From Microbacterium soli (GTDB taxonomy: Bacteria > Actinomycetota > Actinomycetes > Actinomycetales > Microbacteriaceae): DNA of 64,000 nucleotides. Position 1 is the first letter of the stretch. Every line of letters starts with the position of its first letter. Of the stretch, positions 25,495 through 35,252 are shown one piece after another. The notes below the pieces were generated by a model that saw nothing but the letters and a program-made list of their open reading frames with translations, did not search any database and was not told the DNA's origin. The DNA lies in contig NZ_BAABCP010000001.1 of NCBI RefSeq assembly GCF_039539005.1, positions 1,922,001-1,986,000 of the forward strand, written 5' to 3'. Both the position numbers and the translations under genes were made by a program.

Positions 25495-26135
25495 TGACAG
25501 CCGTCTCCGACTACCTCGCCCGGCTCGACGTCGCGCTGCGGGATGTGCCGCACGGCGTCGCCGCGGAGATCCGCGCGGGCATCGCCGAAGAACTCTCCAG
25601 CCTGGATGCGGAGGCCGCCGAGGCCCGCATCGCGCAACTGGGTGATCCCGGCGTGATCGCCCGGGAGGCGATGGATGCAGGCGCGTACGCGGCTTCGATG
25701 GCACCGCCGCCCGCGGCATCCGCACCGCCGTCCTCAGCCGGCCGAGGCCCTGCGAGCCGCACGCGCGGCTTCGCGATCGTCGCCGCGCTGGTGCTGAGCT
25801 TCGGCGGCTACATCGTGCCGCTGGTGGGTTGGTTCGTGGGTGTGGCGCTCGTGCTCATGAGCACCATGTGGCGTGCGTGGGAGAAGACGGTGGCGATCCT
25901 CGCCCCCGTGGTGTTCTTCGCGATCCTCCTGCTCTTCTCGCTGCCGGCATCCGTGACCGTCAGTTCGGGAGAGGTGCACGAGGTGTCGGGGGACGGCGCG
26001 GCGGAGGTGGCGACTCCGCTGATCCCGACCGCCTATGACTTCTCCTGGTCATCCCTCGTCCTGCTGCTGGTGCTGGTCATCCCGGCATCCGGCCTGTGGC
26101 TGCTGTGGCGGATGCGGGGGCGCACGGCGTCCTGA
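25491..26135 (+). CDS. HAAS-domain membrane protein paired with PadR
   Basis: 214 aa. The N-terminal HAAS domain (about 4-65, with DYLARLDVAL, EIRAGIAEEL and ARIAQLGDPGVIAREA) is followed by an Ala/Pro/Ser linker. Then come four membrane helices (about 88-104, 106-122, 131-150, 183-204). HAAS domains are thought to couple membrane state to PadR regulators. ATG 25491 overlaps the padR stop; the second ATG at 25494 is an equal alternative. Ligand and mechanism are unknown. Confidence 0.82.
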   Translation: MMTAVSDYLARLDVALRDVPHGVAAEIRAGIAEELSSLDAEAAEARIAQLGDPGVIAREAMDAGAYAASMAPPPAASAPPSSAGRGPASRTRGFAIVAALVLSFGGYIVPLVGWFVGVALVLMSTMWRAWEKTVAILAPVVFFAILLLFSLPASVTVSSGEVHEVSGDGAAEVATPLIPTAYDFSWSSLVLLLVLVIPASGLWLLWRMRGRTAS

Positions 26136-26219
26136 GCATCCGCCGCCCGTGCCCGGTCGCGGAGGCGACACGGGTCATGGATGCCGCCGGAGGGCCGCCG
26201 CCGGGCGTACGGTGTCGTC

Positions 26220-26378
26220 ATGACGGCACGAGTGGGAGGGCGCAGTACGGCGGCGAGCTGGATCGTCGGCATCCTGTGCGCGGCCGTGATCGCCGGTCTC
26301 ATCTGGCTGTCCCTGCCCGCCGGCCCGGGCATGCTCGCGATCCTCGGCGACCTCCTCGACGGCGGCGCACGAGGCTGA
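26220..26378 (+). CDS. Small single-pass membrane protein
   Basis: 52 aa with one clear membrane helix (about 12-31, WIVGILCAAVIAGLIWLSLP) after a short basic N-terminus. ATG lies exactly 6 nt after TACGGT (26208-26213), matching the leaderless pattern of neighbouring genes, which is the main reason for calling it. No family recognised. Confidence 0.6.
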   Translation: MTARVGGRSTAASWIVGILCAAVIAGLIWLSLPAGPGMLAILGDLLDGGARG

Positions 26379-26499
26379 GCACCGGGCGCCGATCGGAGCC
26401 CGGCGTCGGGCAGACCACCGACACGTCGGCACGCCTCCGACCCCGGGGAATCCGCGGGCGTTACCCTCACTGTGCACCATCTTCAGGAGAGGCGAGGCC

Positions 26500-27501
26500 A
26501 TGAGCGACCCCGAGGTCCCCCAGAACGACAAGCCGAACGAGATCGACGACGTCATCGGCAGCGCCAACGAGGGTCTCGACGCCGCCGCGGCGGCGCGCGG
26601 GGACGAACCCACCGGCACCGCTCCCGCCGTCGATCCCGACGAGGCGGCCTTCGCGGCGGCCGAGCGCGACTTCCCCGGCACCTTCAGCGCACCCGCCGCG
26701 GCGCAGACGGATGCCGAGCAGGCCGGGGCCCCGGCACCGGCCACAGCCGATCAGAGCGGCTCCGCCGTCACTCCCACCGCATCAGAGCCGGTCGCCACCG
26801 CATCGGCATCCGAGGCTCCTGTCCCGGTGATCGTCGAGGAGGCCTCCGCGACCGGTGCCGGAGCTGCGTCCGCTGCGGCCGCTGCGGCGGAGACGCAGGT
26901 CGTGCCCGCCGAGCCGATCGCCCCGCCGGCGGCCCCTCAGCCGATCTTCGTGCAGGCGCCCGAACCGCCGCGGGAACTGGGCAACCGCGGCGCCGCAGGC
27001 GGGATCGGACTCGTCGCCGCCGTGGCGTTCGGGATCCTGTACCTCGGGGCCGTCCTCGGCCTCGGTGCCCTGGCGGGAGACGTCACGGGTGCGAACGTCG
27101 GCACAGCGGCCGTCGTGGCGCTGGGCACCTGGTCGTTCTGGGTTCCCGTCGTCGTGTTCTTCCTGGCCTTCTGGCTGCTGGGCGCCTTCGTGAACCGCGC
27201 CCGCTGGGGCGTGTGGGTGATCCTCGGCATCCTCGTCGCTGCGGCCTCCTACGGCGGCCACATCCTGGGGCAGCTCTTCCAGGCGCCGTTCTGGAGCCTG
27301 ACCCCCAGCGCGGCAGCCGAGCTGATGAACGAGCAGATGCTCGCCCCCCTCGCCGTCGCCGCGTTCGTGTTCGCCCGCGAACTGACCATCTGGTTCGGCG
27401 CCTGGGTGGCGCGCAGCGGCGCGCACAAGAAGGAGCTGAACGCCGAGGCGCAGGCCGAGTACGAGCGCACCCTCGAGGCCGGCCCCGCGGCTCTGCGCTG
27501 A
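26500..27501 (+). CDS. Uncharacterised membrane protein with long Ala/Pro-rich N-terminus
   Basis: 333 aa. The first 160 residues are acidic, then Ala/Pro/Thr/Ser-rich and almost certainly disordered. Four membrane helices follow (about 170-190, 203-232, 238-258, 283-302), and the C-terminus is charged (AHKKELNAEAQAEYERT). The ribosome site AGGAGAGG precedes ATG by about 8 nt and a TACCCT -10 box lies at 26462-26467. I recognise no family; it may assemble with the small membrane proteins on either side. Confidence 0.7.
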   Translation: MSDPEVPQNDKPNEIDDVIGSANEGLDAAAAARGDEPTGTAPAVDPDEAAFAAAERDFPGTFSAPAAAQTDAEQAGAPAPATADQSGSAVTPTASEPVATASASEAPVPVIVEEASATGAGAASAAAAAAETQVVPAEPIAPPAAPQPIFVQAPEPPRELGNRGAAGGIGLVAAVAFGILYLGAVLGLGALAGDVTGANVGTAAVVALGTWSFWVPVVVFFLAFWLLGAFVNRARWGVWVILGILVAAASYGGHILGQLFQAPFWSLTPSAAAELMNEQMLAPLAVAAFVFARELTIWFGAWVARSGAHKKELNAEAQAEYERTLEAGPAALR

Positions 27502-27523
27502 CCGTGCGGCGTAGGGTGGCGCC

Positions 27524-28018
27524 ATGACCACCACGGACGATCCCCACGGCACGGCGCCGGCGGGGGTCTCCGCGCTCCTGGCGCTGGTCATCGGCTTCGT
27601 GCTGTTCGCGGCGCTGGACATCCTCGGCCTCGGGATGCTGAGCTACTTCGCCGAGATGGACATCCTGGCCGTCCCCGGGCTGGACTGGTGGCCGGGCATC
27701 GTCGGCATGATCGCGGCCGTCGCGGTCTTCGCCTGGATGCTGTGGCCGTCGCTGGTCCGTGAGCGCGCGTCGTTCCTGTCCGCCGTGCCGGTCGGCCTCG
27801 TCGCTGCCGTCGCGCATCTGGTCGTGGTATGGCTGGCGGCGCTCGTGAGCGGAGCGGGCACGGCGGCCGCGTTCGCGGCCTTCGCCCAGCTGGTGACCCG
27901 CGGGCCGAGCCTGGTGATCGCGGCGGCCGCGCTCGTGGCGGCATGGTCCGCCATCGCCCTGCGCCGTACGAGGGCGAGTGCGCCGCACTGGCCCTGGGAG
28001 GGCGACGAGGAGGAGTGA
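27524..28018 (+). CDS. Uncharacterised four-helix membrane protein
   Basis: 164 aa with four hydrophobic helices (about 14-42, 54-76, 86-108, 120-147) and an acidic C-terminal tail (WPWEGDEEE). ATG lies 6 nt after TAGGGT (27512-27517), so it has its own leaderless promoter only 22 nt after the previous gene. No family recognised. Confidence 0.7.
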   Translation: MTTTDDPHGTAPAGVSALLALVIGFVLFAALDILGLGMLSYFAEMDILAVPGLDWWPGIVGMIAAVAVFAWMLWPSLVRERASFLSAVPVGLVAAVAHLVVVWLAALVSGAGTAAAFAAFAQLVTRGPSLVIAAAALVAAWSAIALRRTRASAPHWPWEGDEEE

Positions 28019-28067
28019 CACGCGCGGGCACCGCCCGGTTGCGCGCCACGGGCCGTACCCTGTAACC

Positions 28068-28715
28068 GTGGAGCGGTCATTGGAAACCCAGGTGAGCCAG
28101 GCAGTCGATGCCTGGCTGCGCTGGGTGCCGCGCTGGGCGCCCGCCACGCATCGGGGGCGGGTCGCACCGTGCCGCCGCTGCCTGGGATCGCCGATCCTCT
28201 CCGCTGCGGGAATCGGGTCGAACGTGCCGCACGGGGTGCAGCACGGTCTGTCGATCCGCATCAAGGCCATCGTCGACCACGCGGTGGCCGAGTACACCGC
28301 CCGGAATCTCCCGATGCTGCAGGCGGAGCTGGATGATCAGGCCGCCCGGAACCGTGCGCGCAGCTACCGCCCCTCGGAGGGGCTCGACCCGGAGTACGAG
28401 GGGCTGCCGCTGGACCCGGATCCGGTGCCGGGTGCGCCGTTCCTGTTCACCGTCGCGGGCCTCGCCGACGAGGCGTCCGCCGAGCTGCCGCCGCTGCCGC
28501 CGCTGAGCGAGGAGGCCAAGGCTGCGCTGCGCCAGGAGGTCGGCCTGGCCGACGAGTACGCGAACATGGTCGGTCGGGAGATCTGCGGGATACTGCTGCG
28601 GCACCGGCTGAGCGTGCAGGCCGCGATCTCGCAGTACGTGGAGCCGCAGATCGAGGCGATGCTGGCAGAGCTCAGCGAGGCACTGGATTCGCCGTTCGAC
28701 CCCGACACGCCGTAG
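28068..28715 (+). CDS. Uncharacterised soluble protein with a CxxC pair
   Basis: 215 aa from GTG 28068, which follows TACCCT (28056-28061) by 6 nt. The N-terminus has Trp-rich WLRWVPRWAPATHRG, then APCRRCLG with a single Cys-x-x-Cys. The middle is Pro/Asp-rich and the C-terminal half helical (ISQYVEPQIEAMLAELSEAL). A lone CxxC could be redox active or half of a metal site in a dimer. I do not recognise the family. The ORF extends upstream, but only this start has a promoter at the right distance. Confidence 0.65.
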   Translation: MERSLETQVSQAVDAWLRWVPRWAPATHRGRVAPCRRCLGSPILSAAGIGSNVPHGVQHGLSIRIKAIVDHAVAEYTARNLPMLQAELDDQAARNRARSYRPSEGLDPEYEGLPLDPDPVPGAPFLFTVAGLADEASAELPPLPPLSEEAKAALRQEVGLADEYANMVGREICGILLRHRLSVQAAISQYVEPQIEAMLAELSEALDSPFDPDTP

Positions 28716-28794
28716 CCCGCGGTGGCCGACGAGCGCCGAGAGAGGGCCGAACGAGAAGTGGTGGCGTGCGTGCGGAACCTGTGATGACGGGCAT

Positions 28795-28824
28795 TTGACC
28801 GGTGCGGCCGTGCAGGATTAGACT
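28795..28824 (+). promoter_or_regulatory. Promoter of the str operon (rpsL)
   Basis: TTGACC (28795-28800) and TAGACT (28819-28824) are separated by 18 nt, close to an actinobacterial housekeeping promoter. Transcription would start near 28831, giving a leader of about 160 nt before rpsL. In that leader ACCCATCAC occurs twice (28894-28902 and 28949-28957) around a complementary TGGGT (28933-28937) and a small GC hairpin at 28913-28926. Confidence 0.7.
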
Positions 28825-28989
28825 TGACCGGGTGTGCGCACGGCTGTGCGCGCACGCAGGGCGCAGGCAGACGCCGATTCGCCCCCACGGCATACCCATC
28901 ACACCAAAAGCTGCGCGGCTCCGCGCTGCCGGTGGGTCATGATGTGAAACCCATCACGCTGTCACCGTGCAGCACTACGAGGAGAGAAC

Positions 28990-29358
28990 GTGCCAACCAT
29001 TCAGCAGTTGGTTCGCAAGGGCCGCTCGCCCAAGGTCGCGAAGACCAAGGCGCCCGCCCTGAAGGCGAATCCGCAGCAGGCCGGCGTGTGCACCCGCGTG
29101 TACACCACCACCCCGAAGAAGCCGAACTCGGCGATGCGCAAGGTCGCTCGTGTGAAGCTCCGCAACGGCACCGAGGTGACCGCCTACATCCCCGGCGAGG
29201 GGCACAACCTGCAGGAGCACTCGCTGGTACTCGTCCGCGGCGGTCGTGTCAAGGACCTCCCCGGCGTCCGCTACAAGATCGTCCGTGGTGCGCTCGACAC
29301 CCAGGCCGTCAAGAACCGCAAGCAGGCTCGGTCCCGCTACGGCGCGAAGAAGGGTTGA
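28990..29358 (+). CDS. rpsL: 30S ribosomal protein S12
   Basis: 122 aa, full length. The decoding-centre loop reads [12 protein letters not shown] with Lys43 and Lys44, and [15 protein letters not shown] carries Lys88. These positions mutate in streptomycin resistance; here they are wild type, so the sequence predicts a streptomycin-sensitive ribosome. GAGGAGAG precedes the GTG start. First gene of the str operon, 5 nt before rpsG. Confidence 0.97.
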   Translation: MPTIQQLVRKGRSPKVAKTKAPALKANPQQAGVCTRVYTTTPKKPNSAMRKVARVKLRNGTEVTAYIPGEGHNLQEHSLVLVRGGRVKDLPGVRYKIVRGALDTQAVKNRKQARSRYGAKKG

Positions 29359-29363
29359 GACAG

Positions 29364-29834
29364 ATGCCTCGTAAGGGCCCCGCTCCCAAGCGCCCGGTCG
29401 TCAACGACCCGGTATACGGCGCTCCGATCGTCACCTCGCTGGTGAACAAGATCCTCGTTGACGGCAAGAAGTCCCTCGCCGAGTCGATCGTCTACGGCGC
29501 TCTCCGCGGCGTCGAGGCGAAGAACGGCCAGGACGCCGTCGCCACGCTCAAGAAGGCGCTCGACAACGTGCGCCCCACCCTCGAGGTCCGCAGCCGCCGC
29601 GTCGGCGGCTCGACCTACCAGGTCCCCGTCGAGGTCAAGCCGCACCGCGCGAACACGCTCGCGCTGCGCTGGCTGGTCAGCTACGCGAAGGGTCGTCGTG
29701 AGAAGACGATGACCGAGCGCCTGCAGAACGAGATCCTCGACGCGTCGAACGGCCTGGGTGCCGCGGTCAAGCGCCGTGAGGACACCCACAAGATGGCCGA
29801 GTCGAACCGCGCCTTCGCTCACTACCGCTGGTAA
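29364..29834 (+). CDS. rpsG: 30S ribosomal protein S7
   Basis: 156 aa, standard length. Begins [18 protein letters not shown] and contains [16 protein letters not shown] and the C-terminal [18 protein letters not shown]. It binds the 3' major domain of 16S rRNA at the E site and often autoregulates the str operon. ATG 29364 directly follows the rpsL stop region with a GAGACAG site; the longer upstream frame overlaps rpsL and is a shadow. A strong hairpin lies 7 nt after its stop. Confidence 0.96.
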   Translation: MPRKGPAPKRPVVNDPVYGAPIVTSLVNKILVDGKKSLAESIVYGALRGVEAKNGQDAVATLKKALDNVRPTLEVRSRRVGGSTYQVPVEVKPHRANTLALRWLVSYAKGRREKTMTERLQNEILDASNGLGAAVKRREDTHKMAESNRAFAHYRW

Positions 29835-29840
29835 TGGGCC

Positions 29841-29871
29841 GAGCGGATGCCGCGACAGGCGGCATCCGCTC
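29841..29871 (+). terminator. Perfect 13-bp hairpin between rpsG and fusA
   Basis: GAGCGGATGCCGC (29841-29853) pairs perfectly with GCGGCATCCGCTC (29859-29871) around a 5-nt loop, GACAG. It begins 7 nt after the rpsG stop and ends 42 nt before fusA. No U-tract follows. It could be a partial terminator, a processing stop that sets S12/S7 against EF-G levels, or a protein-binding site. Confidence 0.65.
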
Positions 29872-29912
29872 CCATTCTCTGATCGTTCCTGAACCATCCC
29901 GGAGGAACCCCC

Positions 29913-32027
29913 GTGGCACAAGAAGTGCTCACCGACCTGAGCAAGGTCCGCAACATCGGCATCATGGCGCACATCGATGCCGGCAAGACCACCACCACCG
30001 AGCGCATCCTGTTCTACACGGGTGTCAACCACAAGCTCGGCGAGACCCACGACGGCGCGTCGACGACGGACTGGATGGAGCAGGAGAAGGAGCGCGGCAT
30101 CACGATCACGTCGGCCGCCGTGACCTGCTTCTGGAACAAGAACCAGATCAACATCATCGACACCCCCGGTCACGTGGACTTCACCGTCGAGGTGGAGCGC
30201 TCGCTGCGCGTGCTCGACGGCGCGGTCGCCGTCTTCGACGGCAAGGAGGGCGTCGAGCCCCAGTCCGAGACCGTGTGGCGTCAGGCCGACAAGTACAGCG
30301 TCCCCCGCATCTGCTTCGTCAACAAGATGGACAAGCTGGGCGCCGACTTCTACTACACCGTCGACACCATCGTGAACCGCCTCGGCGCCAAGCCCCTCGT
30401 GCTGCAGCTGCCGATCGGCGCGGAGAACGACTTCATCGGCGTCGTCGACCTCATCGAGATGCGCGCACTGGTGTGGCCCGGCGACTCCAAGGGCGACGTG
30501 ACCATGGGCGCCCACTACGAGGTGGAGGAGATCCCCGCTGACCTCAAGGCCAAGGCCGAGGAGTACCGTCAGCAGCTGCTGGAGACCGTCGCCGAGACCG
30601 ACGACGCGCTGCTCGAGAAGTTCTTCGGCGGCGAGGAGCTCACGGTCGCCGAGATCAAGGGCGCGATCCGCAAGCTCGTGGTCGCCAACGAGATCTATCC
30701 GGTGCTGTGCGGCTCGGCGTTCAAGAACCGCGGCGTGCAGCCGATGCTGGACGCCGTCGTCGACTACCTGCCGAACCCGCTGGACGTGGGCGCCATCGAG
30801 GCGCACGACCCGAAGGACGAGGAGAAGGTCGTCGAGCGCCACCCGGATGCCAACGACCCGTTCTCGGCCCTCGCGTTCAAGGTCGCCGTGCACCCGTTCT
30901 TCGGTCGTCTGACCTACGTGCGCGTGTACTCGGGTCACCTCGACTCCGGCTCCGCGGTCATCAACTCGACCAAGGGCAAGAAGGAGCGCATCGGGAAGAT
31001 CTTCCAGATGCACGCCAACAAGGAGAACCCCGTCGACGCGCTGACCGCGGGCAACATCTACGCGGTCATCGGCCTCAAGGACACCACCACCGGCGACACC
31101 CTCGCCGACCCGGCCGCGCCCGTCGTGCTCGAGTCGATGACGTTCCCGGAGCCGGTGATCGAGGTCGCCATCGAGCCGAAGACCAAGGCCGACCAGGAGA
31201 AGCTGGGCATGGCGATCCAGAAGCTCGCCGAGGAGGACCCGACCTTCCGCACCGAGCTGAACCCCGAGACCGGTCAGACGACCATCAAGGGCATGGGCGA
31301 GCTGCACCTGGACATCCTCGTGGACCGCATGAAGCGCGAGTTCAAGGTCGAGGCCAACGTCGGAAAGCCGCAGGTCGCGTACCGCGAGACGATCAAGAAG
31401 ACCGTCGAGAAGCACGACTACACGCACAAGAAGCAGACCGGTGGCTCGGGCCAGTTCGCGAAGATCCAGTTCACGATCGAGCCGCTCGAGGTCACGGGAG
31501 ACCAGACCTACGAGTTCGTCAACGCCGTCACCGGCGGTCGCGTCCCGCGCGAGTACATCCCGTCGGTGGACCACGGCTTCCAGGACGCGATGAACGTCGG
31601 CGTGCTGGCCGGCTACCCGATGGTGGGCGTGAAGGCGACCCTCGTCGACGGCGCCGCGCACGACGTGGACTCCTCGGAGATGGCGTTCAAGATCGCCGGT
31701 TCCATGGGCTTCAAGGAGGCGGCACGCCGCGCCAACCCCGTGCTCCTCGAACCGCTGATGGCCGTCGAGGTCCGCACCCCGGAGGAGTACATGGGCGACG
31801 TCATCGGCGACCTGAACTCGCGTCGCGGGTCCATCCAGTCGATGGAGGATGCACAGGGCGTGAAGGTCGTCCGTGCTCAGGTGCCGCTGTCCGAGATGTT
31901 CGGCTACATCGGCGACCTGCGTTCGAAGACCTCGGGCCGTGCCGTGTACTCGATGGAGTTCGACAGCTACGCGGAGGTTCCGCGTGCCGTCGCCGACGAG
32001 ATCATCCAGAAGACCAAGGGCGAGTGA
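29913..32027 (+). CDS. fusA: Elongation factor G
   Basis: 704 aa translocase GTPase. G1 is [12 protein letters not shown] (19-30), followed by the switch-I end GITITSAA, G3 DTPGHVDFT and G4 NKMDKLGAD. Domains II-V are complete, including [13 protein letters not shown] (domain III/IV) and the C-terminal [21 protein letters not shown] start with GGAGGAA about 8 nt upstream. Normal length and no oddities. A long reading frame on the opposite strand is a composition artefact. Confidence 0.98.
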   Translation: MAQEVLTDLSKVRNIGIMAHIDAGKTTTTERILFYTGVNHKLGETHDGASTTDWMEQEKERGITITSAAVTCFWNKNQINIIDTPGHVDFTVEVERSLRVLDGAVAVFDGKEGVEPQSETVWRQADKYSVPRICFVNKMDKLGADFYYTVDTIVNRLGAKPLVLQLPIGAENDFIGVVDLIEMRALVWPGDSKGDVTMGAHYEVEEIPADLKAKAEEYRQQLLETVAETDDALLEKFFGGEELTVAEIKGAIRKLVVANEIYPVLCGSAFKNRGVQPMLDAVVDYLPNPLDVGAIEAHDPKDEEKVVERHPDANDPFSALAFKVAVHPFFGRLTYVRVYSGHLDSGSAVINSTKGKKERIGKIFQMHANKENPVDALTAGNIYAVIGLKDTTTGDTLADPAAPVVLESMTFPEPVIEVAIEPKTKADQEKLGMAIQKLAEEDPTFRTELNPETGQTTIKGMGELHLDILVDRMKREFKVEANVGKPQVAYRETIKKTVEKHDYTHKKQTGGSGQFAKIQFTIEPLEVTGDQTYEFVNAVTGGRVPREYIPSVDHGFQDAMNVGVLAGYPMVGVKATLVDGAAHDVDSSEMAFKIAGSMGFKEAARRANPVLLEPLMAVEVRTPEEYMGDVIGDLNSRRGSIQSMEDAQGVKVVRAQVPLSEMFGYIGDLRSKTSGRAVYSMEFDSYAEVPRAVADEIIQKTKGE

Positions 32028-32035
32028 GCCCTGCC

Positions 32036-32078
32036 GCTCCTCCCGGTGCCTGAACGTGTGAGAAGGCCCGGGAGGAGC
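32036..32078 (+). terminator. Hairpin between fusA and tuf
   Basis: GCTCCTCCCGG (32036-32046) and CCGGGAGGAGC (32068-32078) form a perfect 11-bp stem with a 21-nt loop that itself can add GCCT/AGGC pairs. It starts 9 nt after the fusA stop and has no U-tract. It is placed upstream of a separate tuf promoter (-10 TAAACT at 32107-32112), so probably terminates or attenuates the upstream str transcript. Confidence 0.6.
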
Positions 32079-32106
32079 ACCCCACAACTTCACATTCACT
32101 CTCCAC

Positions 32107-32112
32107 TAAACT
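32107..32112 (+). promoter_or_regulatory. -10 box of a separate tuf promoter
   Basis: TAAACT in an A/T-richer stretch after the fusA hairpin. A convincing -35 box is not visible (CACAAC at 32083-32088 is 18 nt upstream). It would give a leader of about 75 nt before tuf. EF-Tu is needed in excess over EF-G, which suits an own promoter. Confidence 0.5.
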
Positions 32113-32190
32113 GAGAAACCGAAATCAGTAGGGAGCCGGCCGCAATCCAGTGCCCGGCCATCTCTACACGAACGTCCTGAGGAGGACCAA

Positions 32191-33384
<1,194 letters not shown>

Positions 33385-33400
33385 GCATCTGCTTCTCGAG

Positions 33401-33430
33401 GAGGGGCCGGGCCCGCGGGCGCGGCCCCTT
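33401..33430 (+). terminator. tuf terminator
   Basis: AGGGGCCG (33402-33409) pairs with CGGCCCCT (33422-33429), extended by a G-U pair, around a GC-rich loop. It begins 17 nt after the tuf stop. Only two T residues follow, typical of actinobacterial terminators. Confidence 0.75.
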
Positions 33431-33539
33431 CGTCGTGTCCGGGGATGGTGTTCCTGCGCGAACCCGTTGCGTCCGACGGCGGTCGCGTAGGAACATGAAG
33501 AGCGCGGACAACGGCGCGAATCGACAGGGGAGGACAACC

Positions 33540-33752
33540 ATGGGCATCGAAGATCTCGTGAACCGGGGCAAGGAAGTGTTCGAGCAGAACAAGGACAAGA
33601 TCGGCGAGGCACTGGGGAGCGAGCAGGCCGAGAGCATCAGCGACAAGATCCTCGACGGCGTCGCCGACTTCGCCAAGAAGGTCGCTCCGGGCGCCGCCGA
33701 TCAGATCGACGACATCCGCGACAACGTGGACAAGTCGATCGGCAACGAGTAA
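33540..33752 (+). CDS. MT0933-like antitoxin-family small protein (no toxin adjacent)
   Basis: 70 aa, highly charged and helical: it begins [20 protein letters not shown] and ends [14 protein letters not shown], resembling the Rv0909/MT0933 family of small proteins called antitoxins. The site GGGGAGGA lies 6 nt before ATG. No toxin-like gene is next to it: tuf is upstream and the S10 leader downstream. It may instead be a stress or chromatin-type small protein. The antitoxin label is family-based only. Confidence 0.65.
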   Translation: MGIEDLVNRGKEVFEQNKDKIGEALGSEQAESISDKILDGVADFAKKVAPGAADQIDDIRDNVDKSIGNE

Positions 33753-34273
33753 GCACACCGCGTGCAGCGGAGGAGGGCGGCGGGCCACGGGCTCGTCGCC
33801 CTCCGTCGTGGCGGTGGCGGGGGATGCTCCGCAGGGCGCGGGGCGGCGTGCGGAGCAGCGCCGCGAAGAGTGCCGGGACACGCCGGACGAGCCGCGACAC
33901 GCCCGGGTTTGCAGTACCTGAATCCGGCATGGCAGAATAGACAGGTTCCACATTCCCGTGCTCTTGGCAGCACTGGATCACTGTCACGAGAGTGCATAGA
34001 CGGCGAGCCCCTCCCGGGCGTCCGCAGGGTTCTAGGCCGCGGGCAGCAGAACGACACAATCCGACACCTCCTCACGGAGGTCCTGGTGCGCCTGCATGGC
34101 AGGAGGTCGGGACCCGCACGCTCCGGCGCGTGGGATGACAGCAGAACAGTGGTGCGCAGAGAGGCTCTTCGGAGCCGATCGAGTGCCGAGGCGCGAGCAG
34201 CGCCGAGGTGCGTCCAATGCCCCGGGGCCGCCCGGCCCCGGACGGTACGACGCTTATAGAGAGAGAGCAGACA
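33753..34273 (+). promoter_or_regulatory. Long structured leader region before the S10 operon
   Basis: 521 nt without a credible gene. A possible promoter is TTGCAG (33909-33914) with CAGAAT (33933-33938), 18 nt apart, giving a leader of roughly 330 nt. Another -10-like CACAAT is at 34055-34060. Inside lie ACCTCC/GGAGGT (34066-34081, loop TCAC), whose 5' arm mimics the 16S anti-Shine-Dalgarno, and a perfect CCGGGGCC/GGCCCCGG stem (34222-34241) ending 32 nt before rpsJ. It probably hosts autogenous control of ribosomal-protein synthesis. The first 150 nt show nothing specific. Confidence 0.55.
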
Positions 34274-34582
34274 ATGGCGGGACAGAAGATCCGCATTCGC
34301 CTGAAGTCGTATGACCATGAGGTCATCGACACGTCGGCGCGCAAGATCGTCGACACCGTGACCCGTGCAGGCGCGACTGTCGTCGGCCCGGTGCCGCTTC
34401 CGACGGAGAAGAACGTGATCGCCGTGATCCGTTCTCCCCACAAGTACAAGGACAGCCGCGAGCACTTCGAGATGCGCACCCACAAGCGCCTGATCGACAT
34501 CATCGACCCGACGCCCAAGGCCGTCGACTCGCTGATGCGCCTCGACCTCCCGGCCGATGTCAACATCGAGATCAAGCTGTAA
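34274..34582 (+). CDS. rpsJ: 30S ribosomal protein S10
   Basis: 102 aa, standard. [18 protein letters not shown] at the start, [10 protein letters not shown] and [19 protein letters not shown] in the middle. Also the NusE antitermination factor. ATG 34274 follows GAGAGAGCAGACA; the frame is open for 66 nt more upstream but runs through the GC hairpin. First gene of the S10 operon. Confidence 0.97.
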   Translation: MAGQKIRIRLKSYDHEVIDTSARKIVDTVTRAGATVVGPVPLPTEKNVIAVIRSPHKYKDSREHFEMRTHKRLIDIIDPTPKAVDSLMRLDLPADVNIEIKL

Positions 34583-34590
34583 GGATCGAC

Positions 34591-35250
34591 ATGACTGACA
34601 TCAACGCGAAGATCTCCAAGGGCATGCTCGGCACCAAGCTCGGCATGACCCAGGTCTGGGACGAGAACGGCAAGGTCGTCCCCGTCACCGTCATCGAGCT
34701 GGCTCCCAACGTGGTCACCCAGATCCGCACCCCCGAGAAGGACGGCTACAGCGCCGTTCAGATCGCCTACGGCCAGATCGACCCCCGCAAGGTCAACAAG
34801 CCGCTCACCGCTCACTTCGAGGCCGCCGGCGTCACACCGCGTCGTCACGTCACTGAGATCCGCACGGCGGATGCCGGTGAGTACTCTCTCGGCCAGGAGC
34901 TGACCGCCGAGGGCACCTTCGAGGCCGGCCAGCTGGTCGACGTCGTCGGCACCAGCAAGGGCAAGGGCACCGCGGGTGTCATGAAGCGCCACAACTTCAA
35001 GGGCGTCTCGGCTTCGCACGGTGCGCACCGCAACCATCGCAAGCCCGGTTCGATCGGCGCCTCGTCGACCCCGAGCCGTGTCTTCAAGGGCATGCGCATG
35101 GCCGGCCGCATGGGCGGCGAGCGCGTGACCGTCCTCAACCTCACGGTGCACGCCGTCGACGCCGAGAAGGGCCTGCTGCTCGTCAAGGGCGCCGTCCCCG
35201 GCGCACGTGGTCGCATCGTCTTCGTCCGCAACGCAGTGAAGGGTGCCTGA
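34591..35250 (+). CDS. rplC: 50S ribosomal protein L3
   Basis: 219 aa. [19 protein letters not shown] at the N-terminus, then the long extension loop [20 protein letters not shown] that reaches the peptidyl-transferase centre, and [13 protein letters not shown]. An early 23S assembly protein. It lies 8 nt after rpsJ and 2 nt before rplD. Confidence 0.97.
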   Translation: MTDINAKISKGMLGTKLGMTQVWDENGKVVPVTVIELAPNVVTQIRTPEKDGYSAVQIAYGQIDPRKVNKPLTAHFEAAGVTPRRHVTEIRTADAGEYSLGQELTAEGTFEAGQLVDVVGTSKGKGTAGVMKRHNFKGVSASHGAHRNHRKPGSIGASSTPSRVFKGMRMAGRMGGERVTVLNLTVHAVDAEKGLLLVKGAVPGARGRIVFVRNAVKGA

Positions 35251-35252
35251 CC

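Noticed and set aside
29337..32099. 920-codon open frame on the minus strand opposite fusA
   Set aside because: An antisense shadow of biased G/C third positions in a highly expressed gene; low-complexity Asp/Val/Leu/His/Arg composition, no motif, and EF-G on the plus strand is certain.
33540..33752. A toxin-antitoxin module at the MT0933-like gene
   Set aside because: No toxin gene lies on either side; only the small antitoxin-family protein is present.
33762..34259. 165-codon frame upstream of rpsJ
   Set aside because: Arg/Gly/Ala-rich translation without motifs, no ribosome site, and it runs through stem-loops of the S10 leader.
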